This document shows, in pieces, positions 54,606 to 63,599 of a stretch of DNA of 64,000 nt. The translations under genes were made by a program, and so were the position numbers. This DNA is from Streptomyces nigra (GTDB lineage Bacteria > Actinomycetota > Actinomycetes > Streptomycetales > Streptomycetaceae). The stretch lies in NCBI RefSeq assembly GCF_003074055.1, contig NZ_CP029043.1, forward strand, positions 2,596,501 through 2,660,500, given 5' to 3'. The notes under the pieces are model-generated. The model saw nothing but the letters and a program-made list of their open reading frames with translations. It was not told the DNA's origin and did not search any database. Within the stretch, counting starts at the first letter, position 1. Each line of letters begins with the position of its first letter.

Positions 54606-55778
54606 TTACAGGCCCATGTCCTTCGCGATGATCGTCTTCATGATCTCGCTGGTCCCGCCGTAGATGCGGTTGACGCGGTTGTCCGCGTACAGACGCGCGA
54701 TCGGGTACTCGTTCATGAAGCCGTAGCCGCCGTGCAGCTGGAGGCAGCGGTCGATCACCCGGTGGGCGACCTCGGTGCAGAACAGCTTCGCGGAGGCGGC
54801 CTCGGCGGGCGTCAGCTCACCGGCGTCCAGGGCCTCCAGGGCGCGGTCGGCGACGGCCTCGGCGGCGTCCACCTCGGCCTGGCAGGCGGCCAGCTCGAAC
54901 TTGGTGTTCTGGAACGCGGCGACCGGCTTGCCGAAGACGGTGCGGTCCTGGACGTACTGCTTGGCGAACCGGACGGCGGCCTTGGCCTGGGCGTAGGCAC
55001 CGAAGGCGATGCCCCAGCGCTCGGAGGCGAGGTTGTGGCCGAGGTAGTAGAAGCCCTTGTTCTCCTCGCCGAGCAGGTCCTCGACGGGGACCTTGACGTC
55101 GACGAAGGCCAGCTCGGCGGTGTCGGAGGTGCGCAGGCCCAGCTTGTCCAGCTTGCGGCCGACGGAGTAGCCCTCGGACTTGGTGTCCACGGCGAACAGC
55201 GAGATGCCGTGGCGGCGGTCCTCGGCGGTGGGCGCCGCCGTGCGGGCGCAGACGATCACACGGTCGGCGTGCACACCGCCGGTGATGAAGGTCTTGGCGC
55301 CGTTGAGGACGTAGTGCGTGCCGTCCTCGGAGAGCTTGGCGGTGGTCTTCATGCCCGCGAGGTCGGAGCCGGTGCCCGGCTCGGTCATCGCCAGCGCCCA
55401 CATCTCCTCGCCGGAGACGAACTTCGGCAGGTAGCGCTTCTTCTGCTCGTCGGTGGCGAGCATCTTGATGTACGGCAGGCCGAGCAGCACGTGCACACCG
55501 GAGCCGCCGAACTGCACACCGGCGCGGGCGGTCTCCTCGTACATGATCGCCTCGAACTTGTACGAGTCGATGCCGGCGCCGCCGTACTCCTCGTCGACGC
55601 GGATGCCGAAGACGCCGAGCTCGGCGAGCTTGTAGTAGAAGTCGCGGGGCGCCTGGCCCGCCGCGAACCACTCGTCGTACACGGGTACGACCTCGGCCTC
55701 GATGAAGGCGCGGATGGTCTCCCGGAACGCCTCGTGGTCCTCGTTGAACACAGTACGGCGCACGCCGTCCACCTCCAC
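54606..55778 (-). CDS. Acyl-CoA dehydrogenase (long-chain-type active site)
   Basis: A 390-residue FAD enzyme. FAD/substrate motifs: ALAMTEPGTGSDLAGMKTTA, FITGGVHADRVIVCARTA and the C-terminal HGGYGFMNEYPIARLYADNR. The terminal motif reads RIYGGTSEIM with Gly374 where short/medium-chain enzymes have the catalytic Glu. Long-chain (LCAD) and isovaleryl-type enzymes share this and carry the base on a different helix. This suggests a long-chain or branched substrate. Start ATG ends at 55778. It follows the TetR gene by 81 bases on the same strand, a gap containing AAGCGCTT, so it may have its own promoter. Confidence 0.92.
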   Translation of the reverse strand: MEVDGVRRTVFNEDHEAFRETIRAFIEAEVVPVYDEWFAAGQAPRDFYYKLAELGVFGIRVDEEYGGAGIDSYKFEAIMYEETARAGVQFGGSGVHVLLGLPYIKMLATDEQKKRYLPKFVSGEEMWALAMTEPGTGSDLAGMKTTAKLSEDGTHYVLNGAKTFITGGVHADRVIVCARTAAPTAEDRRHGISLFAVDTKSEGYSVGRKLDKLGLRTSDTAELAFVDVKVPVEDLLGEENKGFYYLGHNLASERWGIAFGAYAQAKAAVRFAKQYVQDRTVFGKPVAAFQNTKFELAACQAEVDAAEAVADRALEALDAGELTPAEAASAKLFCTEVAHRVIDRCLQLHGGYGFMNEYPIARLYADNRVNRIYGGTSEIMKTIIAKDMGL

Positions 55779-55859
55779 CGGTACATGTCTAAGCGCTTGC
55801 TCATCAAAGGTACCGGCGAGTAGCGAAGAACGTCCAGGGTGGAACGACCGTAACGCTCG

Positions 55860-56474
55860 TCACTCCCCCGGCGGGCGCGCCCCGTCCCCGGCCGCACCGA
55901 AGGCACCCCGGGCCATCCGGTGCAGCAGCCCCGCGGTCGTCCCGCGCCCCGGCAGGGCACCCGGACGGCCGAGGTGCGGGGTGGAGTTCAGCAGGCCGAA
56001 GACCGAGTGGACGGCCGAGCGGGCGGTCGGCTCGGTGAGCTCCGGATAGACCCGGCGCACCACCTCCACCCACAGCTCGACGTACTGCCGCTGGAGCTGG
56101 CGCACGAGCTTGCGGTCGCTGTCGCGCAGGCGGTCCAGCTCGCGGTCGTGCAGGGTGATCAGGGGGCGGTCGTCGAGGGCGAAGTCGATGTGGCCCTCGA
56201 TCAGGGAGTCGAGGACCTCCTCCGCCGGCACCCCGTCCGCCTCCGCCAGGCGCCGCTTCGCGCCCGTCAGCAGCCGGCCGCTGATCCCGACCAGCAGCTC
56301 GGCGAGCATCGCGTCCTTGCCGGCGAAGTGCCGGTAGAGACCGGGGCCGCTGATGCCGACGGCGGCGCCTATCTCGTCGACACCGACGCCGTGGAAGCCG
56401 CGCTCGGCGAAGAGCCGCGCGGCCTCCTTGAGGATCTGTTCGCGGCGGGTGGGGGCGTCGGTTCTGGTGGCCAT
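55860..56474 (-). CDS. TetR-family regulator of acyl-CoA genes
   Basis: A 204-residue TetR repressor: RREQILKEAARLFAERGFHG, VGVDEIGAAVGISGPGLYRH and FAGKDAMLAELLVGISGRLL make a complete HTH; the C-terminal domain resembles TetR_C proteins of fatty-acid or CoA-thioester metabolism. The ATG ends at 56474. It lies divergently from the carboxylase operon with paired TTAACG-type dyads between, and upstream of the acyl-CoA dehydrogenase and thioesterase genes. It is the probable repressor of both sides, with an acyl-CoA as the likely inducer. Confidence 0.9.
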   Translation of the reverse strand: MATRTDAPTRREQILKEAARLFAERGFHGVGVDEIGAAVGISGPGLYRHFAGKDAMLAELLVGISGRLLTGAKRRLAEADGVPAEEVLDSLIEGHIDFALDDRPLITLHDRELDRLRDSDRKLVRQLQRQYVELWVEVVRRVYPELTEPTARSAVHSVFGLLNSTPHLGRPGALPGRGTTAGLLHRMARGAFGAAGDGARPPGE

Positions 56475-56495
56475 GGGAACGATTCTAGACAGGGA

Positions 56496-56541
56496 GGTTA
56501 GCGGTCGTTAACCTGTTGGAAATGCGTTAACGCTCATTAAC
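56496..56541. promoter_or_regulatory. Paired TTAACG-type TetR operators
   Basis: Site 1, 56496-56513, is GGTTAGCG-GT-CGTTAACC (one mismatch to symmetry). Site 2, 56526-56541, is GTTAACG-CT-CATTAAC (one mismatch). Centres are about 29 bases apart. They occupy the whole gap between the TetR and carboxylase genes. Such TTAACG/CGTTAA dyads are typical targets of TetR proteins controlling acyl-CoA catabolism in actinobacteria. Confidence 0.8.
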
Positions 56542-56561
56542 AAGGTGAGGGGACCGCGAGG

Positions 56562-58178
56562 ATGCACGAGGCACCGGAGCTCCAGAGCGCGGCGGATCCC
56601 GCGTCGGAGACCTGGCGGGCCAACGAGGAGGCCCACCGGGCACTCGGGGAGGAACTGCGCGCCAGGCTGGCCGCGGTGCGGCTCGGCGGGGGTGAGAAGG
56701 CCCGCGCCCGGCACACCGCGCGCGGCAAGCTGCTGCCCCGCGACCGGGTCGACACCCTGCTCGACCCGGGCTCGCCCTTCCTGGAGCTCGCCCCCCTCGC
56801 CGCCGACGGGATGTACGACGGACAGGCCCCGGCGGCCGGCGTGATCGCCGGGATCGGGCGGGTCAGCGGCCGTGAGTGCGTGATCGTCGCCAACGACGCC
56901 ACGGTCAAGGGCGGCACCTACTACCCGATGACCGTCAAGAAGCACCTGCGCGCGCAGGAGGTGGCCCTGGAGAACCGGCTGCCCTGCCTGTACCTGGTCG
57001 ACTCCGGCGGCGCCTTCCTGCCGATGCAGGACGAGGTCTTCCCGGACCGCGACCACTTCGGGCGGATCTTCTACAACCAGGCCCGGATGTCCGGCGCGGG
57101 CATCCCCCAGATCGCCGCGGTCCTCGGCTCCTGCACGGCCGGCGGCGCCTATGTCCCCGCGATGAGCGACGAGGCCGTGATCGTGCGCGGCCAGGGCACG
57201 ATCTTCCTCGGCGGGCCCCCGCTGGTGAAGGCCGCGACCGGCGAGGTCGTCACCGCGGAGGAGCTCGGCGGCGGCGAGGTCCACTCCCGGGTGTCCGGCG
57301 TGACCGACCATCTCGCGGAGGACGACGCGCACGCGCTGCGCATCGTGCGGAACATCGTCGCGACCCTCCCCGCCCGCCGCGACCTCCCCTGGGAGGTCAC
57401 CGCCGCCGTCGAGCCCAAGGTCGACCCGGCCGGGCTGTACGGGGCCGTGCCGGTCGACTCCCGCACGCCGTACGACGTCCGCGAGATCATCGCGCGCGTG
57501 GTCGACGGCTCCCGGTTCGCGGAGTTCAAGTCCGAGTTCGGGCAGACCCTGGTCACCGGCTTCGCCCGGATCCACGGGCACCCGGTCGGCGTCATCGCCA
57601 ACAACGGCATCCTGTTCTCCGAGTCCGCCCAGAAGGGCGCCCATTTCATCGAGCTGTGCGACCAGCGCGGCATCCCGCTGGTGTTCCTGCAGAACATCTC
57701 CGGGTTCATGGTCGGCAAGGACTACGAGGCCGGCGGCATCGCCAAGCACGGCGCCAAGATGGTGACGGCGGTCGCCTCCACCCGGGTACCGAAGCTGACG
57801 GTCGTGGTCGGCGGGTCGTACGGCGCGGGCAACTACTCGATGTGCGGCCGGGCGTATTCGCCGCGCTTCCTGTGGATGTGGCCGAACGCCAAGATCTCCG
57901 TCATGGGCGGCGAGCAGGCCGCCTCGGTCCTCGCGACCGTCAAGCGCGACCAGCTGGAGGCGCGCGGCGAGTCGTGGCCCGCCGAGGACGAGGAGGCGTT
58001 CAAGGCGCCCGTCCGCGAGCAGTACGAGCGCCAGGGCAACGCCTACTACGCCACCGCCCGGCTCTGGGACGACGGGGTCATCGACCCCCTGGAGACCCGC
58101 CAGGTGCTGGGTCTGGCCCTGACCGCCTGTGCCAACGCGCCCCTGGGTGACCCCCAGTTCGGCGTCTTCCGGATGTGA
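56562..58178 (+). CDS. Acyl-CoA carboxylase carboxyltransferase subunit (methylcrotonyl-CoA carboxylase beta type)
   Basis: A 538-residue carboxyltransferase. It has [60 protein letters not shown] (methylcrotonyl-type, with the FP.QDEVFPD wording), [20 protein letters not shown] and [20 protein letters not shown] then [11 protein letters not shown]. The length and these phrases favour the methylcrotonyl-CoA carboxylase beta (LiuB) subfamily over propionyl/acetyl-CoA carboxylases. It carboxylates 3-methylcrotonyl-CoA in leucine degradation with the biotin subunit encoded next. Start ATG at 56562, after GTGAGGGGACCGCGAG, immediately follows the TetR operators. Confidence 0.9.
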   Translation: MHEAPELQSAADPASETWRANEEAHRALGEELRARLAAVRLGGGEKARARHTARGKLLPRDRVDTLLDPGSPFLELAPLAADGMYDGQAPAAGVIAGIGRVSGRECVIVANDATVKGGTYYPMTVKKHLRAQEVALENRLPCLYLVDSGGAFLPMQDEVFPDRDHFGRIFYNQARMSGAGIPQIAAVLGSCTAGGAYVPAMSDEAVIVRGQGTIFLGGPPLVKAATGEVVTAEELGGGEVHSRVSGVTDHLAEDDAHALRIVRNIVATLPARRDLPWEVTAAVEPKVDPAGLYGAVPVDSRTPYDVREIIARVVDGSRFAEFKSEFGQTLVTGFARIHGHPVGVIANNGILFSESAQKGAHFIELCDQRGIPLVFLQNISGFMVGKDYEAGGIAKHGAKMVTAVASTRVPKLTVVVGGSYGAGNYSMCGRAYSPRFLWMWPNAKISVMGGEQAASVLATVKRDQLEARGESWPAEDEEAFKAPVREQYERQGNAYYATARLWDDGVIDPLETRQVLGLALTACANAPLGDPQFGVFRM

Positions 58179-58186
58179 GGGGGACC

Positions 58187-60112
58187 ATGTTCGACACCGT
58201 GCTCGTGGCCAACCGGGGTGAGATCGCCGTCCGGGTCGTCCGGACGCTGCGCGCGCTGGGCGTGCGCTCCGTGGCCGTCTTCTCCGACGCGGACGCCGAC
58301 GCCCGCCATGTCCGCGAGGCCGACACGGCGGTGCGGATCGGCCCGGCGCCGGCGGCCGAGAGCTATCTGTCCGTGGAGCGGCTGCTGGAGGCCGCCGCCC
58401 GCACCGGCGCCCAGGCCGTCCACCCCGGCTACGGCTTCCTCGCGGAGAACGCCGGCTTCGCGCGCGCCTGCGCCGACGCCGGGCTGGTCTTCATCGGGCC
58501 GCCCGCCGACGCCATCTCCCTGATGGGCGACAAGATCCGCGCCAAGGAGACCGTGAAGGCGGCCGGAGTCCCGGTGGTGCCGGGCTCCAGCGGCAGCGGC
58601 CTCACCGACGCCGAACTGGCCGAGGCCGCCCGCGAGATCGGCATGCCCGTGCTGCTCAAGCCGTCGGCGGGCGGCGGCGGCAAGGGCATGCGGCTGGTGC
58701 GTGACGCGGCGCTGCTGGCGGACGAGATCGCCGCCGCCCGCCGCGAGGCCCGCGCCTCCTTCGGCGACGACACCCTCCTCGTCGAGCGATGGATCGACCG
58801 GCCCCGGCACATCGAGATCCAGGTCCTGGCCGACGGGCACGGGAACGTCGTGCACCTCGGCGAGCGCGAGTGCTCGCTGCAGCGCCGGCACCAGAAGATC
58901 ATCGAGGAGGCGCCCAGCGTGCTCCTCGACGAGGCCACGCGCGCGGGGATGGGCGAGGCGGCCGTGCAGGCGGCCCGCTCCTGCGGCTACCGGGGCGCGG
59001 GCACGGTCGAGTTCATCGTGCCGGGCGGCGACCCGTCCTCGTACTACTTCATGGAGATGAACACCCGGCTCCAGGTGGAGCACCCGGTCACCGAGCTCAT
59101 CACCGGGATCGACCTGGTGGAGTGGCAGCTGCGGGTGGCGGCCGGGGAGCGGCTGGCCTTCGGGCAGGACGACATCCGGCTCACCGGGCACGCCGTCGAG
59201 GCCCGCGTCTGCGCCGAGGACCCGGCGCGCGGCTTCCTGCCGTCCGGCGGCACCGTCCTGAGGCTGCGGGAGCCGCAGGGCGACGGGGTGCGCACCGACT
59301 CCGGGCTCAGCGAGGGCACCGAGGTCGGCAGCCTGTACGACCCGATGCTGTCCAAGGTGATCGCGTACGGCCCCGACCGCGCGACCGCGCTCCGCAGGCT
59401 CCGGGCGGCTCTGGCGGAGACGGTCACGCTGGGCGTGCCGACCAACGCGGGGTTCCTGCGGCGGCTGCTGGCGCATCCGGCGGTCGTGGCGGGCGAACTG
59501 GACACCGGCCTGGTCGAGCGGGTGGTGGACGACCTGGTCTCCACCGAGGTGCCCGAGGAGGTGTACGAGGCGGCGGCGGCCGTCCGCCTCGACGCGCTGC
59601 GCCCCCGGGGCGACGGCTGGACGGACCCGTTCGCGGTGCCGAGCGGCTGGCGGCTCGGCGGCACGCCTCGGCCCGTGAGCTTCCATCTGCGGGTGCAGGA
59701 GCCCGTGGAGTACACCCCGCGCGGCTCCGCGACCGTCACCGGCGAAGAGGTGTCCGTGACCCTCGACGGCGTCCGGCACACCTTCCGGCGGGCCGCCGAC
59801 TGGCTGGGCCGCGACGGCGACGCCTGGCACGTACGCGACCACGACCCGGTGGCCGCCTCGCTCACCGGCGCCGCCCACGCGGGCGCCGACTCGCTCACCG
59901 CGCCCATGCCCGGGACGGTGACGGTCGTGAAGGTCGCCGTCGGCGACGAGGTGACGGCGGGCCAGAGCCTGCTCGTGGTGGAGGCGATGAAGATGGAGCA
60001 CGTCATCTCCGCCCCGCACGCCGGCACCGTCGCCGAACTCGACGTCACACCCGGCACGACGGTCGCCATGGACCAGGTCCTGGCGGTCGTCACCCCGGCG
60101 GAGGAGGACTGA
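58187..60112 (+). CDS. Biotin carboxylase-BCCP subunit (methylcrotonyl-CoA carboxylase alpha type)
   Basis: A 641-residue biotin-dependent carboxylase alpha chain. Residues 1 to about 445 are the ATP-grasp biotin carboxylase ([73 protein letters not shown]). A BT-like linker follows, and the C-terminal biotin carrier has EAMKMEH with biotinyl Lys602. It is encoded 8 bases after the carboxyltransferase gene with GAGGGGG before its ATG. As a translationally linked pair they form the carboxylase of the leucine pathway. Confidence 0.92.
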   Translation: MFDTVLVANRGEIAVRVVRTLRALGVRSVAVFSDADADARHVREADTAVRIGPAPAAESYLSVERLLEAAARTGAQAVHPGYGFLAENAGFARACADAGLVFIGPPADAISLMGDKIRAKETVKAAGVPVVPGSSGSGLTDAELAEAAREIGMPVLLKPSAGGGGKGMRLVRDAALLADEIAAARREARASFGDDTLLVERWIDRPRHIEIQVLADGHGNVVHLGERECSLQRRHQKIIEEAPSVLLDEATRAGMGEAAVQAARSCGYRGAGTVEFIVPGGDPSSYYFMEMNTRLQVEHPVTELITGIDLVEWQLRVAAGERLAFGQDDIRLTGHAVEARVCAEDPARGFLPSGGTVLRLREPQGDGVRTDSGLSEGTEVGSLYDPMLSKVIAYGPDRATALRRLRAALAETVTLGVPTNAGFLRRLLAHPAVVAGELDTGLVERVVDDLVSTEVPEEVYEAAAAVRLDALRPRGDGWTDPFAVPSGWRLGGTPRPVSFHLRVQEPVEYTPRGSATVTGEEVSVTLDGVRHTFRRAADWLGRDGDAWHVRDHDPVAASLTGAAHAGADSLTAPMPGTVTVVKVAVGDEVTAGQSLLVVEAMKMEHVISAPHAGTVAELDVTPGTTVAMDQVLAVVTPAEED

Positions 60113-61047
60113 TGACGCTGCCCATGACCGTCCCGGCGCCGGGTCTGCCGGCCCGGGTGCGCATCCACGAGGTCGGCGCGCGCGACGGCCTGCAGAACGA
60201 GAAGTCGACCGTGCCCACCGAGGTCAAGGCCGAGTTCATCCGCCGGCTCGCCGCGGCCGGTCTGACGACGATCGAGGCGACGAGCTTCGTCCACCCGAAG
60301 TGGGTGCCCCAACTCGCGGACGCCGAGCAGCTGTTCCCGCTCGTCTCCGACCTCCAGGGCGTCGAGCTGCCGGTCCTGGTCCCCAACGACCGCGGCCTGG
60401 ACCGGGCGCTTGCCCTGGGCGCCCGGCGTATCGCGGTGTTCGCCAGCGCCACCGAGTCCTTCGCCAAGGCCAACCTCAACCGGACGCTCGACGAGTCCCT
60501 CGCGGTGTTCGAGCCGGTGGTGCCACGCGCCAAGGACGAGGGCGCCCAGGTGCGCGGGTACGTCTCGATGTGCTTCGGCGACCCCTGGGAGGGTGCCGTG
60601 CCGCTCCCCCAGGTCGTCCGGGTCTGCAAGGCGCTCGTCGCGATGGGCTGCGACGAGCTGAGCCTCGGCGACACCATCGGCGTGGCCACACCCGGCCACG
60701 TCCGCGCGCTGCTCTCCGAGCTGAACGAGGAGGGCGTGCCGACCGACGTCATCGGCGTGCACTTCCACGACACCTACGGGCAGGCCCTCGCCAACACCTA
60801 CGCCGCACTGCAGCACGGTGTCACCACCGTCGACGCCTCCGCGGGCGGTCTGGGCGGCTGCCCGTACGCCAAGTCCGCGACCGGCAACCTCGCCACAGAG
60901 GACCTCGTGTGGATGCTGCGCGGCCTCGGCATCGACACCGGGGTCGACCTCGGCCACCTCGTCGCCACGAGCGCGTGGATGGCCGGCCACCTGGGACGGC
61001 CCAGCCCCTCCCGCACCGTACGAGCCCTCTCCCACAAGGAGCAGTGA
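60112..61047 (+). CDS. hmgL: Hydroxymethylglutaryl-CoA lyase
   Basis: A 311-residue HMG-CoA lyase, a TIM barrel that splits HMG-CoA into acetoacetate and acetyl-CoA, the final step of leucine degradation. Motifs: HEVGARDGLQNEKSTVPTEV, SFVHPKWVPQLADAE, VGVHFHDTYGQALANTYAAL-like IGVHFHDTYGQALANTYAAL (metal-binding His pair) and the signature GGLGGCPYAKSATGNLATED with the catalytic Cys. Its ATG overlaps the carboxylase stop by one base (TGATG). The family and pathway assignments are firm. Confidence 0.95.
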   Translation: MTLPMTVPAPGLPARVRIHEVGARDGLQNEKSTVPTEVKAEFIRRLAAAGLTTIEATSFVHPKWVPQLADAEQLFPLVSDLQGVELPVLVPNDRGLDRALALGARRIAVFASATESFAKANLNRTLDESLAVFEPVVPRAKDEGAQVRGYVSMCFGDPWEGAVPLPQVVRVCKALVAMGCDELSLGDTIGVATPGHVRALLSELNEEGVPTDVIGVHFHDTYGQALANTYAALQHGVTTVDASAGGLGGCPYAKSATGNLATEDLVWMLRGLGIDTGVDLGHLVATSAWMAGHLGRPSPSRTVRALSHKEQ

Positions 61048-61053
61048 ACCGCC

Positions 61054-62214
61054 ATGGACCACCGTCTCTCCCCCGAACTGGAGGACCTCCGCCGCACGGT
61101 GGAGGAGTTCGCCCACGACGTCGTCGCGCCGAAGATCGGCGACTTCTACGAGCGTCATGAGTTCCCGTACGAGATCGTGCGGGAGATGGGCCGTATGGGG
61201 CTGTTCGGCCTGCCGTTCCCCGAGGAGCACGGCGGCATGGGCGGCGACTACCTGGCGCTGGGCATCGCCCTGGAGGAGCTGGCCCGGGTCGACTCCTCGG
61301 TGGCCATCACGCTGGAGGCGGGTGTCTCGCTGGGCGCCATGCCGATCCATCTGTTCGGCACCGAGGAGCAGAAGCGCACCTGGCTGCCGAAGCTGTGCTC
61401 CGGTGAGATCCTCGGCGCCTTCGGTCTGACCGAGCCGGACGGCGGCTCCGACGCGGGCGCGACCCGGACGACGGCCCGCCTGGACGAGGCGACCGGCGAG
61501 TGGGTCATCAACGGCACCAAGTGCTTCATCACCAACTCCGGTACCGACATCACGGGTCTGGTGACGGTGACCGCGGTGACGGGCCGCAAGCCGGACGGCA
61601 AGCCGCTCATCTCCTCGATCATCGTGCCCGCCGGCACCCCGGGCTTCACGGTCGCCGCCCCCTACTCCAAGGTCGGCTGGAACGCCTCCGACACCCGCGA
61701 GCTGTCCTTCGTGGACGTCCGGGTCCCGGCGGCCAATCTGCTGGGCGAGGAGGGCCGCGGCTACGCGCAGTTCCTGCGCATCCTCGACGAGGGCCGCATC
61801 GCGATCGCCGCGCTGGGCACGGGTCTGGCGCAGGGCTGTGTGGACGAGTCGGTGAAGTACGCCAAGGAGCGGCACGCGTTCGGCCGTCCGATCGGCGCCA
61901 ACCAGGCCATCCAGTTCAAGATCGCCGACATGGAGATGAAGGCGCACACCGCCCGCCTCGCCTGGCGTGACGCGGCGTCGCGGCTGGTGGCCGGGGAGCC
62001 GTTCAAGAAGGAGGCGGCGCTGGCGAAGCTGTACTCGTCGACGGTCGCGGTGGACAACGCCCGGGACGCCACGCAGATCCATGGCGGCTACGGCTTCATG
62101 AACGAGTACCCGGTGGCCCGGATGTGGCGGGACTCCAAGATCCTGGAGATCGGCGAGGGCACCAGCGAGGTGCAGCGGATGCTGATCGCGCGGGAGCTGG
62201 GCCTGGCGGGCTGA
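61054..62214 (+). CDS. acdH: Short/branched-chain acyl-CoA dehydrogenase
   Basis: A 386-residue FAD enzyme. Motifs: GAFGLTEPDGGSDAGATRTT, FITNSGTDITGLVTVTAVTG and HGGYGFMNEYPVARMWRDS. The C-terminal motif is EIGEGTSEVQR, with Glu368 in the short-chain catalytic position. In the human isovaleryl-CoA dehydrogenase the same place carries Ala/Gly and the base is elsewhere, so this is nearer short/branched-chain (2-methyl) dehydrogenases, though it lies in the leucine operon. In S. coelicolor the homologous acdH, as I recall, has been studied as a branched-chain acyl-CoA dehydrogenase. It starts 6 bases after the lyase stop. Confidence 0.92.
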   Translation: MDHRLSPELEDLRRTVEEFAHDVVAPKIGDFYERHEFPYEIVREMGRMGLFGLPFPEEHGGMGGDYLALGIALEELARVDSSVAITLEAGVSLGAMPIHLFGTEEQKRTWLPKLCSGEILGAFGLTEPDGGSDAGATRTTARLDEATGEWVINGTKCFITNSGTDITGLVTVTAVTGRKPDGKPLISSIIVPAGTPGFTVAAPYSKVGWNASDTRELSFVDVRVPAANLLGEEGRGYAQFLRILDEGRIAIAALGTGLAQGCVDESVKYAKERHAFGRPIGANQAIQFKIADMEMKAHTARLAWRDAASRLVAGEPFKKEAALAKLYSSTVAVDNARDATQIHGGYGFMNEYPVARMWRDSKILEIGEGTSEVQRMLIARELGLAG

Positions 62215-62233
62215 CCCGCCGCGCACGATCCGA

Positions 62234-62276
62234 ACGAGGCTCAACGTCCTGGAGTCCCCGGGGCGTTGGGCCTCGT
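62234..62276 (+). terminator. Terminator after the leucine-degradation operon
   Basis: ACGAGGCTCAACG (62234-62246) pairs with CGTTGGGCCTCGT (62264-62276), 13 pairs including one G-U, with a 17-base loop, beginning 19 bases after the acdH stop. It separates the leucine operon from the iron-regulated siderophore operon. Confidence 0.8.
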
Positions 62277-62344
62277 GCCGTACCGGGCCCGCCTCACGGG
62301 CCGGGCGCGAGATCGATCACAGCGCCCCACCCCTGGACAACAGC

Positions 62345-62363
62345 TCAGGTTAGGCTAACCTAC
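62345..62363 (+). promoter_or_regulatory. Iron box (DmdR/IdeR site) upstream of desE
   Basis: TCAGGTTAGGCTAACCTAC matches the Streptomyces iron box TTAGGTTAGGCTAACCTAA at 17 of 19 positions, with a perfect AGGTTAGGCTAACCT core dyad (62347-62361). It lies about 50 bases upstream of the desE start. Iron-loaded DmdR1 would repress here, so desE and desF are induced by iron starvation. Confidence 0.92.
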
Positions 62364-62411
62364 CTTCGAACTGTCCAGCGGTGATCAGCCCTGTTCGAAA
62401 GCAGCGAAGCC

Positions 62412-63458
62412 ATGTCCAACGCCAGAGCCACCCACCTCACCCGTCGCGGCATCCTCGCCGTCGGCGGCGCCCTCGGCCTCGGGGCCGTGCTCGCGGCCTG
62501 CGGGGACGACGACGCCAAGAGCGGTGGGTCGAACGAGGCCGCGGGCGCGGGCAAGTCCGGCCCCTGGACGTTCAAGGACGACCGCGGCACCACCGTGAAG
62601 CTGGACAAGGTCCCCACGAAGATCGTCGCCTTCGTCGGCGTGGCCGCCGCCCTGTACGACTACGGCATCGAGGTCAAGGGCGTCTTCGGCCCGACCAAGA
62701 CCAAGGACGGCAAGGCCGACGTCCAGGCCGGCGACATGGACGTCAGCAAGCTGACGGTGTTCGGCAACGTCTGGGACCAGTTCAGCGTCGAGAAGTACGC
62801 CGCGTTCGCCCCCGAGGTCCTCATCTCCACGACCTTCGACAGCGCCGGCACCCTCTGGTACGTCCCCGAGGCGTCCAAGGACAAGATCGCCAAGCTCGCC
62901 CCGAGCGTGGCCGTTTCCGTCTACGACCGTCAGCTGACCCAGCCGCTGGAGCGGGTGTGGGCGCTGGCCGAGTCCCTCGGCGCCGACCTGAAGAGCGGCA
63001 AGGCCGCCCAGGACAAGAAGGAGTTCGAGGCCGCCGCCGAGCGCCTGCGCAAGGCCGCCAAGGCCCGCCCGGAGATCAAGGTCATGGCCGGCTCCGCCAG
63101 CCAGGACATCTTCTACGTCTCCGGCACCAACCTCTCCATCGACCTGGAGTACTTCAAGGCCCTCGGCGTGAACTTCGTGGAGCCGCCGGAGAGCGCCAAG
63201 AAGGAGGGCGGCGGCTGGTACGAGAGCCTGAGCTGGGAGAACGTCGACAAGTACCCCGCGGACATCATCATGATGGACGACCGCTCCCAGACCATCCAGC
63301 CCGCCGACATCAGCGAGGGCACCTGGAAGAAGCTGCCCGCCGTGAAGGCTGGGCAGGTCATCCCGCGCTCCCCCGAGCCGATCCTGTCCTACGCCAAGTG
63401 CACCCCGCTGCTGACGAACCTGGCCGAGGCCATCGAGAAGGCCAAGAAGGTCGCCTGA
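62412..63458 (+). CDS. desE: Ferrioxamine-binding lipoprotein
   Basis: A 348-residue siderophore-binding lipoprotein. The signal HLTRRGILAVGGALGLGAVL then AACGDDD has a twin-Arg and lipobox (L-A-A-C at about residue 32), so it may be a Tat lipoprotein. The mature protein is a FecB/BtuF-type metal-chelate receptor (GVAAALYDYGIEVKGVFGPT, SQDISYVSGT-like SQDIFYVSGTNLSIDLEYFK, WENVDKYPADIIMMDDRS). It delivers ferrioxamines to an ABC importer. The iron box upstream and desF downstream identify it as the first gene of the desferrioxamine locus. ATG start at 62412. Confidence 0.93.
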   Translation: MSNARATHLTRRGILAVGGALGLGAVLAACGDDDAKSGGSNEAAGAGKSGPWTFKDDRGTTVKLDKVPTKIVAFVGVAAALYDYGIEVKGVFGPTKTKDGKADVQAGDMDVSKLTVFGNVWDQFSVEKYAAFAPEVLISTTFDSAGTLWYVPEASKDKIAKLAPSVAVSVYDRQLTQPLERVWALAESLGADLKSGKAAQDKKEFEAAAERLRKAAKARPEIKVMAGSASQDIFYVSGTNLSIDLEYFKALGVNFVEPPESAKKEGGGWYESLSWENVDKYPADIIMMDDRSQTIQPADISEGTWKKLPAVKAGQVIPRSPEPILSYAKCTPLLTNLAEAIEKAKKVA

Positions 63459-63599
63459 CCGGCGGTCACATGGGGTCGCGGGGCGGCCGCGGACCGGCGG
63501 TGACCGGCCGGGCGGCGCCCCGCACCCCCAGGGCCGTGTCCGTACGGCCCACAGCAGACACGAGCAGGCACATCTGACGCCGATCCGGGAGTCGCCCCC

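Noticed and set aside
59044..62244. 1066-codon minus-strand frame opposite the leucine operon
   Set aside because: Shadow of the carboxylase, HMG-CoA lyase and dehydrogenase genes, all three of which have full motifs on the plus strand.
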